The position numbers and the translations under genes were made by a program. Positions 43,903-55,671 of a stretch of DNA of 64,000 bases are shown here, in pieces. Source of the DNA: Nocardioides dongkuii (GTDB lineage: Bacteria > Actinomycetota > Actinomycetes > Propionibacteriales > Nocardioidaceae); NCBI RefSeq assembly GCF_014127485.1, contig NZ_CP059903.1, positions 620,001 through 684,000 on the forward strand. Direction: 5' to 3'. The stretch's first letter is position 1. Every line of letters starts with the position of its first letter. The notes below the pieces were generated by a model. It was not told the DNA's origin. It saw nothing but the letters and a program-made list of their open reading frames with translations, and made no database searches.

Positions 43903-46310
43903 TGACCACCACCCCCGAGAAGACCGGCACCGCCGTGGAGACGGTCACGCTGACCATCGACGGCGTCGAGGTCACCGTCCCCAAGGACACCCTGGTGATC
44001 CGCGCCGCCGAGCAGGTCGGCGTCCAGATCCCGCGCTTCTGCGACCACCCGCTGCTGGCGCCCGTCGGCGCCTGCCGCCAGTGCCTCGTCGAGGTCCCCG
44101 ACGCCGGCAACGGCCGGGGCTTCCCCAAGCCGCAGGCCTCCTGCACGCTCCCGGTCGCCGACGGCATGGTGGTGAGCACCCAGGCCACCAGCCCCGCCGC
44201 CGACAAGGCGCAGCAGGGGATCATGGAGTTCCTGCTGGTCAACCACCCGCTCGACTGCCCGGTGTGCGACAAGGGCGGCGAGTGCCCGCTGCAGAACCAG
44301 GCGATGTCCAACGGCCGCGGCGAGTCGCGGTTCGAGGGCGTCAAGCGCACCTACCCCAAGCCGATCAACCTCTCCGCGCAGGTGCTGCTCGACCGGGAGC
44401 GCTGCGTGCTCTGCGCGCGCTGCACCCGCTTCTCCGAGCAGATCGCCGGCGACCCGTTCATCGCGCTGGTCGAGCGCGGCGCGCTCCAGCAGGTCGGCAT
44501 CTACGAGAAGGAGCCGCTGCAGAGCTACTTCTCCGGCAACACGATCCAGATCTGCCCCGTCGGCGCCCTGACGTCGGCCGAGTACCGCTTCCGCTCGCGC
44601 CCCTTCGACCTGGTCTCCACGGCCTCGGTCGCCGAGCACGACGCCTGCGGCTCCGCGATCCGCGTCGACCACCGGCGCGGCAAGGTGATGCGCCGCCTCG
44701 CCGGCAACGACCCCGAGGTCAACGAGGAGTGGATCACCGACAAGGACCGCTTCGCGTTCACCTACGCCCAGCAGCCCGACCGGCTGACCTACCCGCAGGT
44801 GCGCGACACCGACGGCTCGCTGCGCCCGGCCTCCTGGCCCGAGGCGTTCGCGGTCGCGGCGCGCGGTCTCCGCGCCGCCGGCGCCACCGGTGTCCTGACG
44901 GGCGGCCGGGTGACCGCCGAGGACGCGTTCGCCTACAGCACCTTCGCCCGGGTCGCGCTCGGCACGAACGACATCGACTTCCGCGCCCGGCCCCTCTCGG
45001 CGGAGGAGGCGGAGTTCCTCGCCTCCGACGTCGTGCTGACCGGCCCGTGGGCCGGCGCCCCGACGTACGCCGACCTCGAGGCCGCGCGCACCGTCGTCCT
45101 CGCCGGGCTCGAGCCCGAGGACGAGGCGGGCGTGGTCTTCCTGCGGCTGCGCAAGGCCTCCAGCACCGGCACCCGCGTCCTCTCGATCGCCCCGTTCAGC
45201 AGCCGCGGCCTGCGGAAGATGAACGGCCGGGTCATCCCGACCGTGCCCGGCGAGGAGGCCGCCGCGCTCGAGGCGCTCGCCGAGCAGAGCGAGCACGGCA
45301 TCGACGCGAGCTCGATCATCCTGCTGGGCGAGCGGCTGGCGACCTCGCCGGGCGCGCTCTCCGCCGCGGCCGCACTGGCGCGCCGCACCGGTGCCCGGCT
45401 GGCCTGGGTGCCGCGCCGCGCCGGTGACCGCGGCGCGGTCGAGGCCGGCTGCCTGCCGACCCTGCTGCCCGGCGGCCGCCCGGTCGCCGACGCCGCCGCC
45501 CGCGTCGACGCCGCCGCGAGCTGGGGCGTCGACACCCTGCCCGACCGTCCCGGCCGCGACGCCGACGCGATCGTCGCCGCGCTCCTCGGCGGCGAGCTCG
45601 GTGGGCTCGTCATCGGCGGCGTCGACCCCGACGACACCGCCGACCCGGCCGCCACCCGCGCCGCGGTCGAGGCCGCGTCGTTCGTGGTCGCGCTCGAGAT
45701 CCGCGAGACCGCGGTGACCCGGGCCGCCGACGTGGTCTTCCCGGTGGCTCCGGTCAGCGACAAGGCCGGCACGTTCGTCACCTGGGAGGGACGCCCGCGC
45801 CCCTTCGAGGCGGTCTTCACCAACCCCGCGTCCCTGCCCGACCTGCGGATCCTCGCCGGCATCGCCGAGGAGCTCGGCCGCCCGCTGGGCTTCCGCACCG
45901 TCGCCGAGGCCCGGTCCCGGATGACCGAGATGGGTGCCTGGGACGGCGGGCGCGCGCCCGCCCCCGCGTACCCGTCCGTGCCCGCGGCGGGGGTCGCCGG
46001 GGACGGCATCACCGTGCGGCTGGCCACCTGGAAGCAGATGATCGACCAGGGGTCCCTGCAGGACGGCGAGGAGCACCTCCGCGCCACCGCCCGGATGCCC
46101 GTCGCCCGCATCAGCACCGCCCTCTACGACGCGGTCGGGCCCACGGTCCGCATCAGCGGCGACCGCGGCGCGGTCACGTTGCCGGCGGTGATCGCCCACG
46201 ACCTGCCCGAGGGCGTGGTCTGGGTGCCGGCGAACTCGTTCGGCAACGGCGTGCTGGCCGACCTCGCGTCGCCCGGCTCGCCGGTCACCGTGAAGGGAGC
46301 GTCCCAGTGA
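43902..46310 (+). CDS. nuoG: NADH-quinone oxidoreductase subunit G
   Basis: 802-aa 75-kDa-type subunit. The N-terminal ferredoxin domain has [16 protein letters not shown] plus a later Cys for N1b; [17 protein letters not shown] binds N5, and [10 protein letters not shown] with ICPVGALTS binds N4. DACGSAIRV begins the molybdopterin-oxidoreductase-like domain that makes up the rest (from about 245) without cofactor. Complete, with no interruption. Overlaps nuoF and nuoH. Confidence 0.95.
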
Positions 46311-47623
46311 TCGTCCCACTCGTCGACGACGTCGGCCTCCAGGACTTCGGCCACGACCCGTGGTGGCTGATCCTCATCAAGGCCGTGCTGATCTTCGTCA
46401 TCCTGGTGCTGCTGACCCTGTTCAACATCTGGTGGGAGCGCCGGGTCGTGGCCCGCATGCAGCACCGGATCGGCCCCAACGTCAACGGTCCCTTCGGCCT
46501 GCTGCAGTCGCTCGCCGACGGCGTGAAGCTGGCGCTGAAGGAGGACCTGATCCCGAAGGCGGCCGACAAGGTCGTCTTCCTCGTCGCCCCGGTGCTCGCG
46601 GTGGTCCCGGCGTTCGTGACCTTCGCGGTGATCCCGTTCGGCCCCGTCGTCGACGTGCCGTTCACCGACCGGGTCACGCCGCTGCAGCTGACCGACATGC
46701 CGGTCGCCGTGCTCTTCGTGATGGCGATCGCCTCGGTCGGCATCTACGGCATCGTGCTCGGCGGCTGGTCGAGCGGCTCGACGTACTCGCTCCTCGGCGG
46801 GCTGCGCTCGAGCGCCCAGATGATCTCCTACGAGGTCGCGATGGGCCTCGCGCTCGTGGCGGTCTTCCTCTACGCCGGGTCGATGTCGACCTCGGAGATC
46901 GTCTCCGCCCAGGACGACCTGTGGTTCGCGCTGATCCTGGCGCCGTCGTTCGTCATCTACATCATCGCGATGGTGGGGGAGACCAACCGCGCGCCCTTCG
47001 ACCTCCCCGAGGCCGAGGGCGAGCTGGTCGGCGGCTTCCACACCGAGTACTCCTCGCTGAAGTTCGCCCTGTTCTTCCTCGCCGAGTACATCAACATGGC
47101 GACCGTCTCGGCGCTCGCGACCACGCTGTTCCTCGGCGGCTGGCACGCGCCGTTCTGGATCGACGAGCTCTACGCCGGGTTCAACGAGGGCTACTGGCCG
47201 GTGCTGTGGTTCTTCGGCAAGGTCCTCGCGTTCATCTTCTTCTTCATCTGGCTGCGCGGGTCGCTGCCGCGGCTGCGCTACGACCAGTTCATGGCGTTCG
47301 GCTGGAAGCGGCTGATCCCGATCGCGCTGCTGTGGACCGTGGCCGTGGCCACGATCCGCACCGTCTCCATGGACGGCGGCATCGACCGGCGCTACCTGCT
47401 GATCGGCATCGGGGTCGCCGCGGCGCTCTTCCTGCTCGCCTTCTTCTTCACCGGCGACGAGGAGGACGACGCGGCCACCGCCGCCGCGTCGCCGCGGCCG
47501 GCCGACCAGGCACCGGGCTCGTTCCCCGTGCCGCCCATGCCCGCCGGCGGGCCGGTCCGGGGCGCCGCCCAGCCCCTCAGCTTCACCTCCAGCTCGACCG
47601 TCCCTGCCGGGGAGGACCACTGA
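46307..47623 (+). CDS. nuoH: NADH-quinone oxidoreductase subunit H
   Basis: 438-aa membrane subunit with about eight helices, at the junction of the quinone site and proton channels. [17 protein letters not shown] and the acidic loop [27 protein letters not shown] are signature segments. The last 50 residues are a hydrophilic Ala/Pro tail. GTG in the nuoG stop. Confidence 0.96.
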   Translation: MIVPLVDDVGLQDFGHDPWWLILIKAVLIFVILVLLTLFNIWWERRVVARMQHRIGPNVNGPFGLLQSLADGVKLALKEDLIPKAADKVVFLVAPVLAVVPAFVTFAVIPFGPVVDVPFTDRVTPLQLTDMPVAVLFVMAIASVGIYGIVLGGWSSGSTYSLLGGLRSSAQMISYEVAMGLALVAVFLYAGSMSTSEIVSAQDDLWFALILAPSFVIYIIAMVGETNRAPFDLPEAEGELVGGFHTEYSSLKFALFFLAEYINMATVSALATTLFLGGWHAPFWIDELYAGFNEGYWPVLWFFGKVLAFIFFFIWLRGSLPRLRYDQFMAFGWKRLIPIALLWTVAVATIRTVSMDGGIDRRYLLIGIGVAAALFLLAFFFTGDEEDDAATAAASPRPADQAPGSFPVPPMPAGGPVRGAAQPLSFTSSSTVPAGEDH

Positions 47624-47624
47624 C

Positions 47625-48209
47625 ATGCCCACGTTGAGGGAACAGTTCTGGGACCCGGTCGCCGGGTTCGGGGTCACGTTCCGGACGATGTTCAAGAAGG
47701 TCGTCACGGAGCAGTACCCCTTCGAGAAGCAGCCGACGGCGCCGCGCTTCCACGGCCGCCACCAGCTCAACCGGTGGCCCGACGGCCTGGAGAAGTGCAT
47801 CGGCTGCGAGCTGTGCGCCTGGGCCTGCCCGGCGGACGCCATCTACGTCGAGGGCGGGCAGAACGTCGACCTGCCGGACGAGTCGGGGCGGTTCAGCCCC
47901 GGCGAGCGCTACGGCCGCGTCTACCAGATCAACTACCTGCGCTGCATCCTGTGCGGGCTGTGCATCGAGGCGTGCCCGACCCGCGCGCTCACGATGACCA
48001 ACGAGTACGAGCTGGCCGACGACAACCGCGCCGACCTGATCTACGAGAAGTCCGACCTGCTGGCCCCGCTGCTGCCCGGCATGGAGCAGCCGCCGCACGC
48101 GATGCGCCTCGGCGACGACGAGGGTGCCTACTACCGCGGCACCTACGCCGCGCCCGCGCCCGGCAGCACGCCCGCCGCCGACCCCGCCGGTGAGGGGACC
48201 CACCCGTGA
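47625..48209 (+). CDS. nuoI: NADH-quinone oxidoreductase subunit I
   Basis: 194-aa TYKY-type subunit with two [4Fe-4S] clusters: [12 protein letters not shown] and [12 protein letters not shown]. Linear N6a/N6b centres pass electrons to N2 in NuoB. GGGGAGGA precedes the ATG. The final 25 residues are Pro/Ala-rich. Overlaps nuoJ by 4 bp. Confidence 0.96.
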   Translation: MPTLREQFWDPVAGFGVTFRTMFKKVVTEQYPFEKQPTAPRFHGRHQLNRWPDGLEKCIGCELCAWACPADAIYVEGGQNVDLPDESGRFSPGERYGRVYQINYLRCILCGLCIEACPTRALTMTNEYELADDNRADLIYEKSDLLAPLLPGMEQPPHAMRLGDDEGAYYRGTYAAPAPGSTPAADPAGEGTHP

Positions 48210-49114
48210 GCCCCGCGTTCTACCTGCTCGCCCCGGTGATGGTGCTGGCGGCGCTCGGCATCCTCGTCGTGCGCAAGGCCGTGCACGCGGCGATGCTGCT
48301 TGCGGTCGTGATGATCAGCCTGGCGGTCCTGTACGCCGTGCTGGAGGCGCCGTTCCTCTTCGCGGTGCAGATCATCGTCTACACCGGCGCGATCCTGATG
48401 CTGTTCCTGTTCGTGCTGATGCTCGTCGGCGTGGACGCCTCCGACTCCACCGTGGAGACGATCCGCGGCCAGCGGGTGCTCGCGATCGTGGCCGGCGTGG
48501 TGCTGGCGGTCGTGCTCGCCACCGGCCTGAGCCAGATCGCGCTCGGCACCGTCGTCGGCCTCGAGGAGGCCAACAACGGCGGCAACATCCAGGCGCTCGC
48601 CAACATCCTGTTCTCGCGCTACGTCTTCGCCTTCGAGGTCACCAGCGCGCTGCTGATCACCGCCGCCATGGGCGCGATGGTGCTCGCCCACCGCGAGCGG
48701 CTCACGCCGAAGGCGACCCAGTCCTCGCTGGCGGCCCAGCGGGTGCGCGACTACGCCGAGAAGGGCACCCACCTCGGCCCGCTGCCCGCGCCCGGCGTGT
48801 ACGCCCGGCACAACGCGGTCGACACCCCGGCCCTGCTGCCCGACGGCACGCCCGCGGAGTCCTCGGTCTCCCGCGTGCTCGCCGCCCGCGGCACGATCCG
48901 CTCGGCCCCGGCGCTGGCCGACGACATCGAGGAGGTCCAGCGCTCGCTGGGCGGCCTGCCCGGCGGCTCCGGCTCCCCGGCCGACGGCTCGGCGGGCTCG
49001 GGCCACAACACCGAGCGCGGGACCGGCATGCCGGCCAGCCAGGTGACCGACGACGCCGACGCCCTGGCGCAGCAGGACCGCGCCGACCGCGCCGACACCG
49101 AGGAGGGACGCTGA
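48206..49114 (+). CDS. nuoJ: NADH-quinone oxidoreductase subunit J
   Basis: 302-aa membrane subunit. Five helices fall in residues 1-165; [22 protein letters not shown] is the conserved third helix with its central pi-bulge Tyr/Gly. The other 135 residues are a hydrophilic, Ser/Gly/Asp-rich tail not found in E. coli NuoJ, probably cytoplasmic. GTG start in the nuoI stop. Confidence 0.93.
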   Translation: MSPAFYLLAPVMVLAALGILVVRKAVHAAMLLAVVMISLAVLYAVLEAPFLFAVQIIVYTGAILMLFLFVLMLVGVDASDSTVETIRGQRVLAIVAGVVLAVVLATGLSQIALGTVVGLEEANNGGNIQALANILFSRYVFAFEVTSALLITAAMGAMVLAHRERLTPKATQSSLAAQRVRDYAEKGTHLGPLPAPGVYARHNAVDTPALLPDGTPAESSVSRVLAARGTIRSAPALADDIEEVQRSLGGLPGGSGSPADGSAGSGHNTERGTGMPASQVTDDADALAQQDRADRADTEEGR

Positions 49115-49115
49115 C

Positions 49116-49418
49116 GTGGACGACGTGACGCCGTACATCATCTTGTCCGCGATCCTGTTCAGCATCGGCTGCGTGGGGGTGCTCACCCGTCGCAACGCGA
49201 TCGTGGTGTTCATGTGCGTGGAGCTGATGCTCAACGCCAGCAACCTCGCCCTCGTGGCCTTCGCCAAGCAGCACGGCAACCTCGACGGCCAGATCGCCGC
49301 CTTCTTCGTGATGGTGGTGGCCGCGGCCGAGGTCGTGGTCGGGCTGGCGATCATCATGACCATCTTCCGCACCCGTCGCTCGGCCTCGGTCGACGACGCC
49401 AGCCTGCTGAAGTACTGA
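49116..49418 (+). CDS. nuoK: NADH-quinone oxidoreductase subunit K
   Basis: 100-aa three-helix subunit. The two membrane glutamates of the proton path are in [16 protein letters not shown] and [16 protein letters not shown] start 1 bp after the nuoJ stop. Confidence 0.95.
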   Translation: MDDVTPYIILSAILFSIGCVGVLTRRNAIVVFMCVELMLNASNLALVAFAKQHGNLDGQIAAFFVMVVAAAEVVVGLAIIMTIFRTRRSASVDDASLLKY

Positions 49419-49428
49419 GACAGGACCG

Positions 49429-51390
49429 GTGACGAGCTCGATGTACCCCATGACCCCCCTGCTCCCCGCGGAGGGCGGTGGCCACCTCATCCCGGTGGTC
49501 GACCCGTCCGCCGCGAGCGGGGTCGACTCCCTCCTGTGGCTGGTGGTCGCGCTGCCCCTGCTGGGCGCGGCCGTCCTGCTGCTGGGCGGCCGACTGACCG
49601 ACCGCTGGGGCCACCTGCTGGGCACGGCGATGCCGCTGGGCTCCTTCGCGATCAGCGTGGCGCTGTTCGTGAACCTGATGGGTCGCGACGCCGACGACCG
49701 GTCGATCACCCAGGAGCTCTACGACTGGATCGACGTCGGCGGGCTGCACGTCGGCATGGACCTGCTCTACGACCCGCTGTCGGCGCTCTTCCTGCTGCTG
49801 ATCACCGGCGTGGGCTCGCTGATCCACATCTACTCCATCGGCTACATGGACCACGACCCGCGGCGGCGCCGGTTCTTCGGCTACCTCAACCTGTTCGTGG
49901 CGGCGATGCTGCTGCTCGTCCTGGCCGAGAACTACGTCGCGCTCTTCCTCGGCTGGGAGGGCGTCGGCCTCGCGTCGTACCTGCTGATCGGCTTCTGGCA
50001 GCACAAGCCCTCCGCCGCGGCCGCGGCGAAGAAGGCGTTCGTGATGAACCGGGTCGGCGACATCGGCCTGGCGCTCGCGATCGCGCTGCTGTTCGCCACC
50101 TTCGGCACCACCAGCTTCTCCGGCATCAGCGCGCTGTCCTCCGGCGCGACCGAGGGCACCCTGACCGCCGTCGGCCTGCTGCTCCTGCTCGGCGCCTGCG
50201 GCAAGTCCGCGCAGGTCCCCCTCCAGGCCTGGCTGCTCGACGCGATGGAGGGCCCGACCCCGGTCTCGGCCCTGATCCACGCCGCCACCATGGTCACCGC
50301 GGGCGTCTACCTCGTGGTCCGCTCGAACTTCATCTTCGAGCTGGCCCCGCACGCCCAGACCGTCGTGGTCATCGTCGCGACCGTCACGCTGCTGTGGGGT
50401 GCGATCCTGGGCTGCGCCAAGGACGACATCAAGAAGGTGCTGGCCGGCTCCACGATGAGCCAGATCGGCTACATGATGCTCGGCGCGGGCCTGGGCGTCG
50501 CGGGCTACGCGTTCGCGATCTTCCACCTGCTGACCCACGGCTTCTTCAAGGCCAACATGTTCCTCGGCGCCGGGTCGGTCATGCACGGCATGAACGACGA
50601 CGTCGACATGCGCCGGTACGGCGCGCTCCGGCACGCGATGCCGGTGACCTTCCTGACCTTCGCGATGGGCTACCTCGCGATCATCGGGTTCCCCGGCTTC
50701 TCGGGCTTCTGGTCCAAGGACAAGCTGATCGAGACCGCGCTCGCGGAGAACCTCCTCGTCGGCATCCTCGCGCTGCTCGGCGCCGGCATCACCGGCTTCT
50801 ACATGACCCGGCTGATGCTGCTCACGTTCTTCACCGAGAAGCGCTGGAAGCAGGGCGTGCACCCGCACGAGTCGCCCGCCGTGATGACCTTCCCGCTGAT
50901 CGTGCTCGCGGCGCTCTCCGTGCTCTCCGGCGTGCTGCTGCTCGGCGACTGGATCGTCGAGTGGCTGGCCCCGGTGGTGGGCGAGGCGCCGCACCACGAG
51001 CCGCCGATCCCGGCCCTCGCGGTCACCGGCCTGGCCGTGCTGGTCGTCGCCTGCGGCGTCGCCGCCGCGTGGTTCCTGGTCGGCAAGCGCGAGGTCGCGC
51101 TCACCCCGCCCGAGGACGTGTCCTTCGCGACCCGCGCCGCCCGCGCCGACCTCTACGGAGACGCCATCAACGACACCCTCGTGGTCCGCCCCGGCAGCAC
51201 GCTGGTCCGCGGCCTCACCACGGCCGACCGCGCCGGCGTCGACGCGACGTTCACCGGCGGCTCGAAGGGCCTCGCCGCCATCGGCGGGCTGCTGCGCCGG
51301 GCGCAGAACGGCTACGTGCGGTCCTACGCGCTCTCCCTGCTCGGCGGCGTGCTGCTCGTCGTCCTCGCTCTCCTGGCGGTGAATCTCTAG
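49429..51390 (+). CDS. nuoL: NADH-quinone oxidoreductase subunit L
   Basis: 653-aa antiporter-like proton channel, about 16 helices including the long lateral helix at the C-terminus. [17 protein letters not shown] is the conserved Glu segment, [31 protein letters not shown] the key Lys/His region (two blocks), and [15 protein letters not shown] follows. GTG at 49429 is used; an ATG at 49441 is also possible. Confidence 0.94.
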   Translation: MTSSMYPMTPLLPAEGGGHLIPVVDPSAASGVDSLLWLVVALPLLGAAVLLLGGRLTDRWGHLLGTAMPLGSFAISVALFVNLMGRDADDRSITQELYDWIDVGGLHVGMDLLYDPLSALFLLLITGVGSLIHIYSIGYMDHDPRRRRFFGYLNLFVAAMLLLVLAENYVALFLGWEGVGLASYLLIGFWQHKPSAAAAAKKAFVMNRVGDIGLALAIALLFATFGTTSFSGISALSSGATEGTLTAVGLLLLLGACGKSAQVPLQAWLLDAMEGPTPVSALIHAATMVTAGVYLVVRSNFIFELAPHAQTVVVIVATVTLLWGAILGCAKDDIKKVLAGSTMSQIGYMMLGAGLGVAGYAFAIFHLLTHGFFKANMFLGAGSVMHGMNDDVDMRRYGALRHAMPVTFLTFAMGYLAIIGFPGFSGFWSKDKLIETALAENLLVGILALLGAGITGFYMTRLMLLTFFTEKRWKQGVHPHESPAVMTFPLIVLAALSVLSGVLLLGDWIVEWLAPVVGEAPHHEPPIPALAVTGLAVLVVACGVAAAWFLVGKREVALTPPEDVSFATRAARADLYGDAINDTLVVRPGSTLVRGLTTADRAGVDATFTGGSKGLAAIGGLLRRAQNGYVRSYALSLLGGVLLVVLALLAVNL

Positions 51391-53049
51391 ATGAACGACT
51401 TCCCCTGGCTCACCGTGCTGATCGCGGTGCCGCTCGTCGGCGCCGTGGCCGCTCCCTTCCTCCCGCGGACCAACCCGTCCCTGGTGCGCTGGTTCGGCAT
51501 CGCGGTCGCCCTGCTCACCCTCGCGGTGGGCGTCGCGATCGCCGTGCAGTTCGAGGTCGACGGCGGCATGCAGTTGACCGAGACGCACACCTGGATCGAG
51601 GCGTTCGGCGTGCACTACGCGCTGGGCGTCGACGGGCTCGGGCTGCTGCTCATGCTGCTCACCGCGTTCCTCGTCCCCGTCGTGCTGCTCGCCGGCTGGC
51701 ACGAGGGCGAGGAGAACCCCGCCGCCTTCATCGGCTGGACGCTCGCCCTCGAGGGGCTCTCGCTGGCGGTCTTCGCGGCCACCGACGTGTTCCTCTTCTA
51801 CGTCGTCTTCGAGGCCACGCTGATCCCGGCGTACTTCCTCATCGGCGGCTTCGGGCGCGCCGGCCGGTCCGCGGCCGCGCTGAAGTTCCTGATGTTCCAG
51901 CTCGCCGGCGGGCTGGTGATGCTCGGCTCGGTGATCGGCCTCTACGTCGTCTCCGCGCAGCAGGGCACCCCGTCGTACCTGCTCGGCGACCTGGCCGCGC
52001 TGGACATGGACACCACCGCGGGCCGCTGGCTCTTCGCCGGCTTCTTCATCGCCTTCGCGGTGAAGGCCCCGCTGTTCCCCGTGCACACCTGGCTGGCCGA
52101 CACCACCGAGAAGGCGACCCCCGGCACGAGCGTGCTGCTGGTCTGCGTGCTCGACAAGATCGGCACCTTCGGCATGCTGCGGTTCTGCCTGGGCCTGTTC
52201 CCGGAGGCCTCGCAGTGGGCGACGCCGGTGGTGATCGTGCTCGCGCTGATCTCGATCGTGTACGGCGCGCTCGTCGCGATCGGCCAGGACGACGTGCTGC
52301 GGCTGATCGGCCTCACCTCGCTGAGCCACTTCGGGTTCATCACCCTCGGCATCTTCGTGTTCAGCACCCAGGGCGGCTCCGGCGCGATCCTCTACATGGT
52401 CAACCACGGCCTCGGCACCGCCGCGCTGTTCCTGGTGGCGGGCTACATCATCCGCCGCCGCGGCACCTCGCTGATCAGCCGGATGGGCGGCCTCGAGGCC
52501 AAGACCCCGGTCCTGGCCGGCCTGTTCCTGGTGGCCGGGCTCGCGACGCTCGGCCTGCCCGGCCTGAGCCCGTTCGTCTCCGAGTTCCTGGTGATCCTGG
52601 CCGCCTTCGACTACCGCTGGTACGTCGGCGCGGTCGCGGTCACCGGCATCGTGCTGGCCGCGATCTACGTGCTGTGGATGTACCAGCGGATGATGACCGG
52701 CCCCGCGCTCGCGGACCCGGTCGACGACCTGGACCGCACGGACCACCCGGACCACACCGTGGGCACGGGCGGCACCGCCTCAACCGGCGCCACCGCGGCG
52801 ACCGCGACCGCCACGAGGACCCGCACGACGGCGGTCGCCGGCCGCGACGCGAGCCTGCGCGAGGTGGCGGCGGTGGCGCCGATCATGGTGGCGCTCGTGC
52901 TCTTCGGCTTCTACCCGGCGCCGCTGCTCGACGTCAGCAACCCGACCGTCGAGTCCCTGCTCTCGTACGTCGGCGTCAGCGACGACGAGCCGACCGTCCA
53001 GCCCGGTGACGTGGAGCCCCACGGCGAGACCGCGGAGGAAGATCACTGA
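51391..53049 (+). CDS. nuoM: NADH-quinone oxidoreductase subunit M
   Basis: 552-aa antiporter-like subunit. YVVFEATLIPAYFLIGG carries the conserved Glu, APLFPVHTWLADTTEKATP the Lys/His region. At about 442-490 a Thr/Ala/Asp-rich hydrophilic insert (HTVGTGGTASTGATAATATA) separates the last two helices, longer than usual. ATG directly after the nuoL stop; overlaps nuoN by one base. Confidence 0.94.
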   Translation: MNDFPWLTVLIAVPLVGAVAAPFLPRTNPSLVRWFGIAVALLTLAVGVAIAVQFEVDGGMQLTETHTWIEAFGVHYALGVDGLGLLLMLLTAFLVPVVLLAGWHEGEENPAAFIGWTLALEGLSLAVFAATDVFLFYVVFEATLIPAYFLIGGFGRAGRSAAALKFLMFQLAGGLVMLGSVIGLYVVSAQQGTPSYLLGDLAALDMDTTAGRWLFAGFFIAFAVKAPLFPVHTWLADTTEKATPGTSVLLVCVLDKIGTFGMLRFCLGLFPEASQWATPVVIVLALISIVYGALVAIGQDDVLRLIGLTSLSHFGFITLGIFVFSTQGGSGAILYMVNHGLGTAALFLVAGYIIRRRGTSLISRMGGLEAKTPVLAGLFLVAGLATLGLPGLSPFVSEFLVILAAFDYRWYVGAVAVTGIVLAAIYVLWMYQRMMTGPALADPVDDLDRTDHPDHTVGTGGTASTGATAATATATRTRTTAVAGRDASLREVAAVAPIMVALVLFGFYPAPLLDVSNPTVESLLSYVGVSDDEPTVQPGDVEPHGETAEEDH

Positions 53050-54638
53050 TGGACTTCACCAAGCCCACCATCGAGTACGGCGACCTCTCGCCGATCCTCA
53101 TCGTCTTCGGCGTCGCGATCCTCGGCGTCCTGGTCGAGGCCTTCCTGCCGCGTGAGCGCCGCTACCTGGTCCAGGCCGTGCTCGCCGGGGCCGGCCTGGT
53201 CGCCGCGCTGGTCTGCACCGTGCTGGTCGGCCTCGACCTCGAGGAGGTCGGCGACGGGGCCGCGCGCGGCATGGTCGCGGCCTCGGGGACCCTGGTCGTC
53301 GACGGCCCGTCGGTCTTCCTCTGGGGGCTGATCCTCCTCTTCGCCCTGGGCGGCGTGCTGCTCTTCGCCGAGCGGCGTCTCGAGGGCGGCGTCTCGGCGT
53401 TCGCCGGCCAGGCGGCCGCGCTGCCCGGCACCGAGGCCGAGCGCCAGGCCTCGACCCGCGGCCTGGACCACACCGAGGTCTACCCGCTGATGATGTTCGC
53501 GGTCGGCGGCATGCTGGTCTTCCCGGCGTCCGGTGACCTGCTGACGATGTTCGTCGCGCTCGAGGTGCTCTCGCTCCCGCTGTACCTGCTCTCCGGCCTC
53601 GCGCGCCGCCGCCGGCTGCTCAGCCAGGAGGCCGCGCTCAAGTACTTCCTGCTCGGCGCGTTCTCCTCCGGCTTCTTCCTCTACGGCGTCGCGCTGATCT
53701 ACGGGTTCGCGGGCTCGATGCAGCTCGAGCGGATCAACGAGGCGGTCCGCAACGACGTCGAGAACCAGGCGCTGCTCTACATCGGCATGGGCATGCTCGC
53801 CGTCGGCCTGCTCTTCAAGATCGGCGCCGCGCCGTTCCACGCCTGGACCCCGGACGTCTACCAGGGCGCCCCGACCGCGGTCACCGGGTTCATGGCGGCC
53901 TGCACGAAGATCGCGGCGTTCGGCGCCCTGCTCCGGCTGTTCTACGTGGGCTTCGGCGCCGACCGCTGGAACTGGCAGCCGATGTTCTGGGTCGTGGCGA
54001 TCCTGACCATGCTGGTCGGCGCGGTGCTCGCGATCGTGCAGACCGACGTCAAGCGGATGCTGGCGTACTCCTCGATCGCGCACACCGGCTTCCTGCTCAC
54101 CGGCGTGCTCGGCGTGCAGAGCGCCGGCGAGCTCGCCGAAGGACAGGTCACCTCGATGCAGGCGATCCTCTTCTACCTCACGACCTACGGCTTCGCGACG
54201 ATCGGCGCGTTCGCCGTCGTCACCCTGGTGCGCGACTCCGGCGGCGAGGCCACGTCGACCCAGCGCTGGGCCGGCCTCGGCCGCCGCTCGCCGCTGGTCG
54301 CGGGCGTGTTCGCGTTCTTCCTGCTCTCGCTGGCCGGCATCCCGCTGACCGCCGGGTTCGTGGGCAAGTGGGCGGTCTTCACCGTGGCGCTGTCCGCGGG
54401 CGCCTGGCCGGTGGTGCTGGTCGCCATCGCGGCGAGCATCGTCTCGGTCTACTTCTACGTCCGGCACATCCTGCTGATGTTCTTCACCGAGCCGGACGGC
54501 GACGTCGCCAGCGTCACGACGCCCTCGCTGCTCACCTCCGCCGCGATCATGGTCGGCGTCGTCGGGACCCTGGCGCTCGGCATCGTGCCCGGCCCCGTGC
54601 TCGACCTCGCCGGGCATGCTGGACAATTCATCAGGTGA
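53049..54638 (+). CDS. nuoN: NADH-quinone oxidoreductase subunit N
   Basis: 529-aa third antiporter-like subunit. TMFVALEVLSLPLYLLSGL and KIGAAPFHAWTPDVYQGAPT are the diagnostic blocks, VQTDVKRMLAYSSIAHTGFL follows. Its stop overlaps the GTG of the polyprenyl synthase gene, so that gene belongs to the nuo transcript. Completes a full set of 14 complex I subunits. Confidence 0.95.
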   Translation: MDFTKPTIEYGDLSPILIVFGVAILGVLVEAFLPRERRYLVQAVLAGAGLVAALVCTVLVGLDLEEVGDGAARGMVAASGTLVVDGPSVFLWGLILLFALGGVLLFAERRLEGGVSAFAGQAAALPGTEAERQASTRGLDHTEVYPLMMFAVGGMLVFPASGDLLTMFVALEVLSLPLYLLSGLARRRRLLSQEAALKYFLLGAFSSGFFLYGVALIYGFAGSMQLERINEAVRNDVENQALLYIGMGMLAVGLLFKIGAAPFHAWTPDVYQGAPTAVTGFMAACTKIAAFGALLRLFYVGFGADRWNWQPMFWVVAILTMLVGAVLAIVQTDVKRMLAYSSIAHTGFLLTGVLGVQSAGELAEGQVTSMQAILFYLTTYGFATIGAFAVVTLVRDSGGEATSTQRWAGLGRRSPLVAGVFAFFLLSLAGIPLTAGFVGKWAVFTVALSAGAWPVVLVAIAASIVSVYFYVRHILLMFFTEPDGDVASVTTPSLLTSAAIMVGVVGTLALGIVPGPVLDLAGHAGQFIR

Positions 54639-55642
54639 GCTCCCAGGACGCCGCGGGTCTGGCCCTGCCCGTCACCGACCCCTCCCTCGCCGCCCGGCTG
54701 CACGAGCGCCTGGCGGTGGTCGAGACCGCGCTGCACGGGCACGTGCAGAGCCGGTTCCCCTACGTCACCGAGGCGGCCCGCCACCTCATCGACGCGGGCG
54801 GCAAGCGGTTCCGCCCGCTCCTGGTGCTGCTGGCCGCCGAGGCCGGTGACCGCCCCGACGCCGACGAGGTCGTGACCGCGGCGTGCGTCGTCGAGATCAC
54901 CCACCTCGGCTCGCTCTACCACGACGACGTGATGGACGAGGCCGCCCTGCGCCGCGGGGCCGACTCGGCCAACGCCCGCTGGGACAATCACGTCGCGATC
55001 CTGACCGGCGACTTCCTGTTCGCGAAGTCCTCCGAGCTGACCGCCCGGCTCGGCGACGACGCCGTCCGGATCCAGGCCGAGACGTTCACCCGGCTGGTCG
55101 AGGGCCAGATCCTCGAGACCGTCGAGCCCGGCCCCGGCAACGACCCGCTGGAGCACTACCTCGAGGTCGTCGCCGGCAAGACCGGGTCGCTGATCGCCAC
55201 GTCCGCCCGGTACGGCGCCCGCTTCTCCGGCGCCGGCCCGGAGGTCGAGGAGGCGCTCGCCGCGTACGGCGAGATCGTCGGCTCGGCGTTCCAGCTCTCC
55301 GACGACATCCTCGACATCGCCTCTGAGTCCGCGGAGTCCGGCAAGACCCCCGGCACCGACCTGCGCGAGGGCGTGCCGACCCTGCCGGTCCTGATGGCCC
55401 GGGCGTCGGCCGACCCGGGCGACGCCCGGCTGCTCGAGCTGCTCGCGTCCGACCTGAGCGACGACGCGCGGCACGCCGAGGCGCTCGACCTGCTCCGCAA
55501 GCACCCGGCGATGGACGAGGCCCGCGCGTACGTCGTCGCGCGCGCCGACGAGGCCAAGGCGCTGCTCGCCGTCCTCCCCGACGGCCCCGTGCGCTCCGCC
55601 CTCGAGGCGTTCGCCGACGCGGTCGCCGTCCGCTCCGCCTGA
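54635..55642 (+). CDS. Polyprenyl diphosphate synthase
   Basis: All-trans prenyl chain synthase (335 aa) of the HepPS/OctPPS type, probably making the menaquinone side chain used by MenA. First Asp-rich motif LYHDDVMDEAALRRG (Asp97-Asp101), second LSDDILDIASE (223-227), GGKRFRPLLVLL early. Chain length cannot be read with certainty. GTG start overlaps the nuoN stop; co-expression with complex I links quinone supply to respiration. Confidence 0.9.
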   Translation: MSSQDAAGLALPVTDPSLAARLHERLAVVETALHGHVQSRFPYVTEAARHLIDAGGKRFRPLLVLLAAEAGDRPDADEVVTAACVVEITHLGSLYHDDVMDEAALRRGADSANARWDNHVAILTGDFLFAKSSELTARLGDDAVRIQAETFTRLVEGQILETVEPGPGNDPLEHYLEVVAGKTGSLIATSARYGARFSGAGPEVEEALAAYGEIVGSAFQLSDDILDIASESAESGKTPGTDLREGVPTLPVLMARASADPGDARLLELLASDLSDDARHAEALDLLRKHPAMDEARAYVVARADEAKALLAVLPDGPVRSALEAFADAVAVRSA

Positions 55643-55671
55643 CCTCAACTCGGGCAGCGGGGGCGCGCAGG

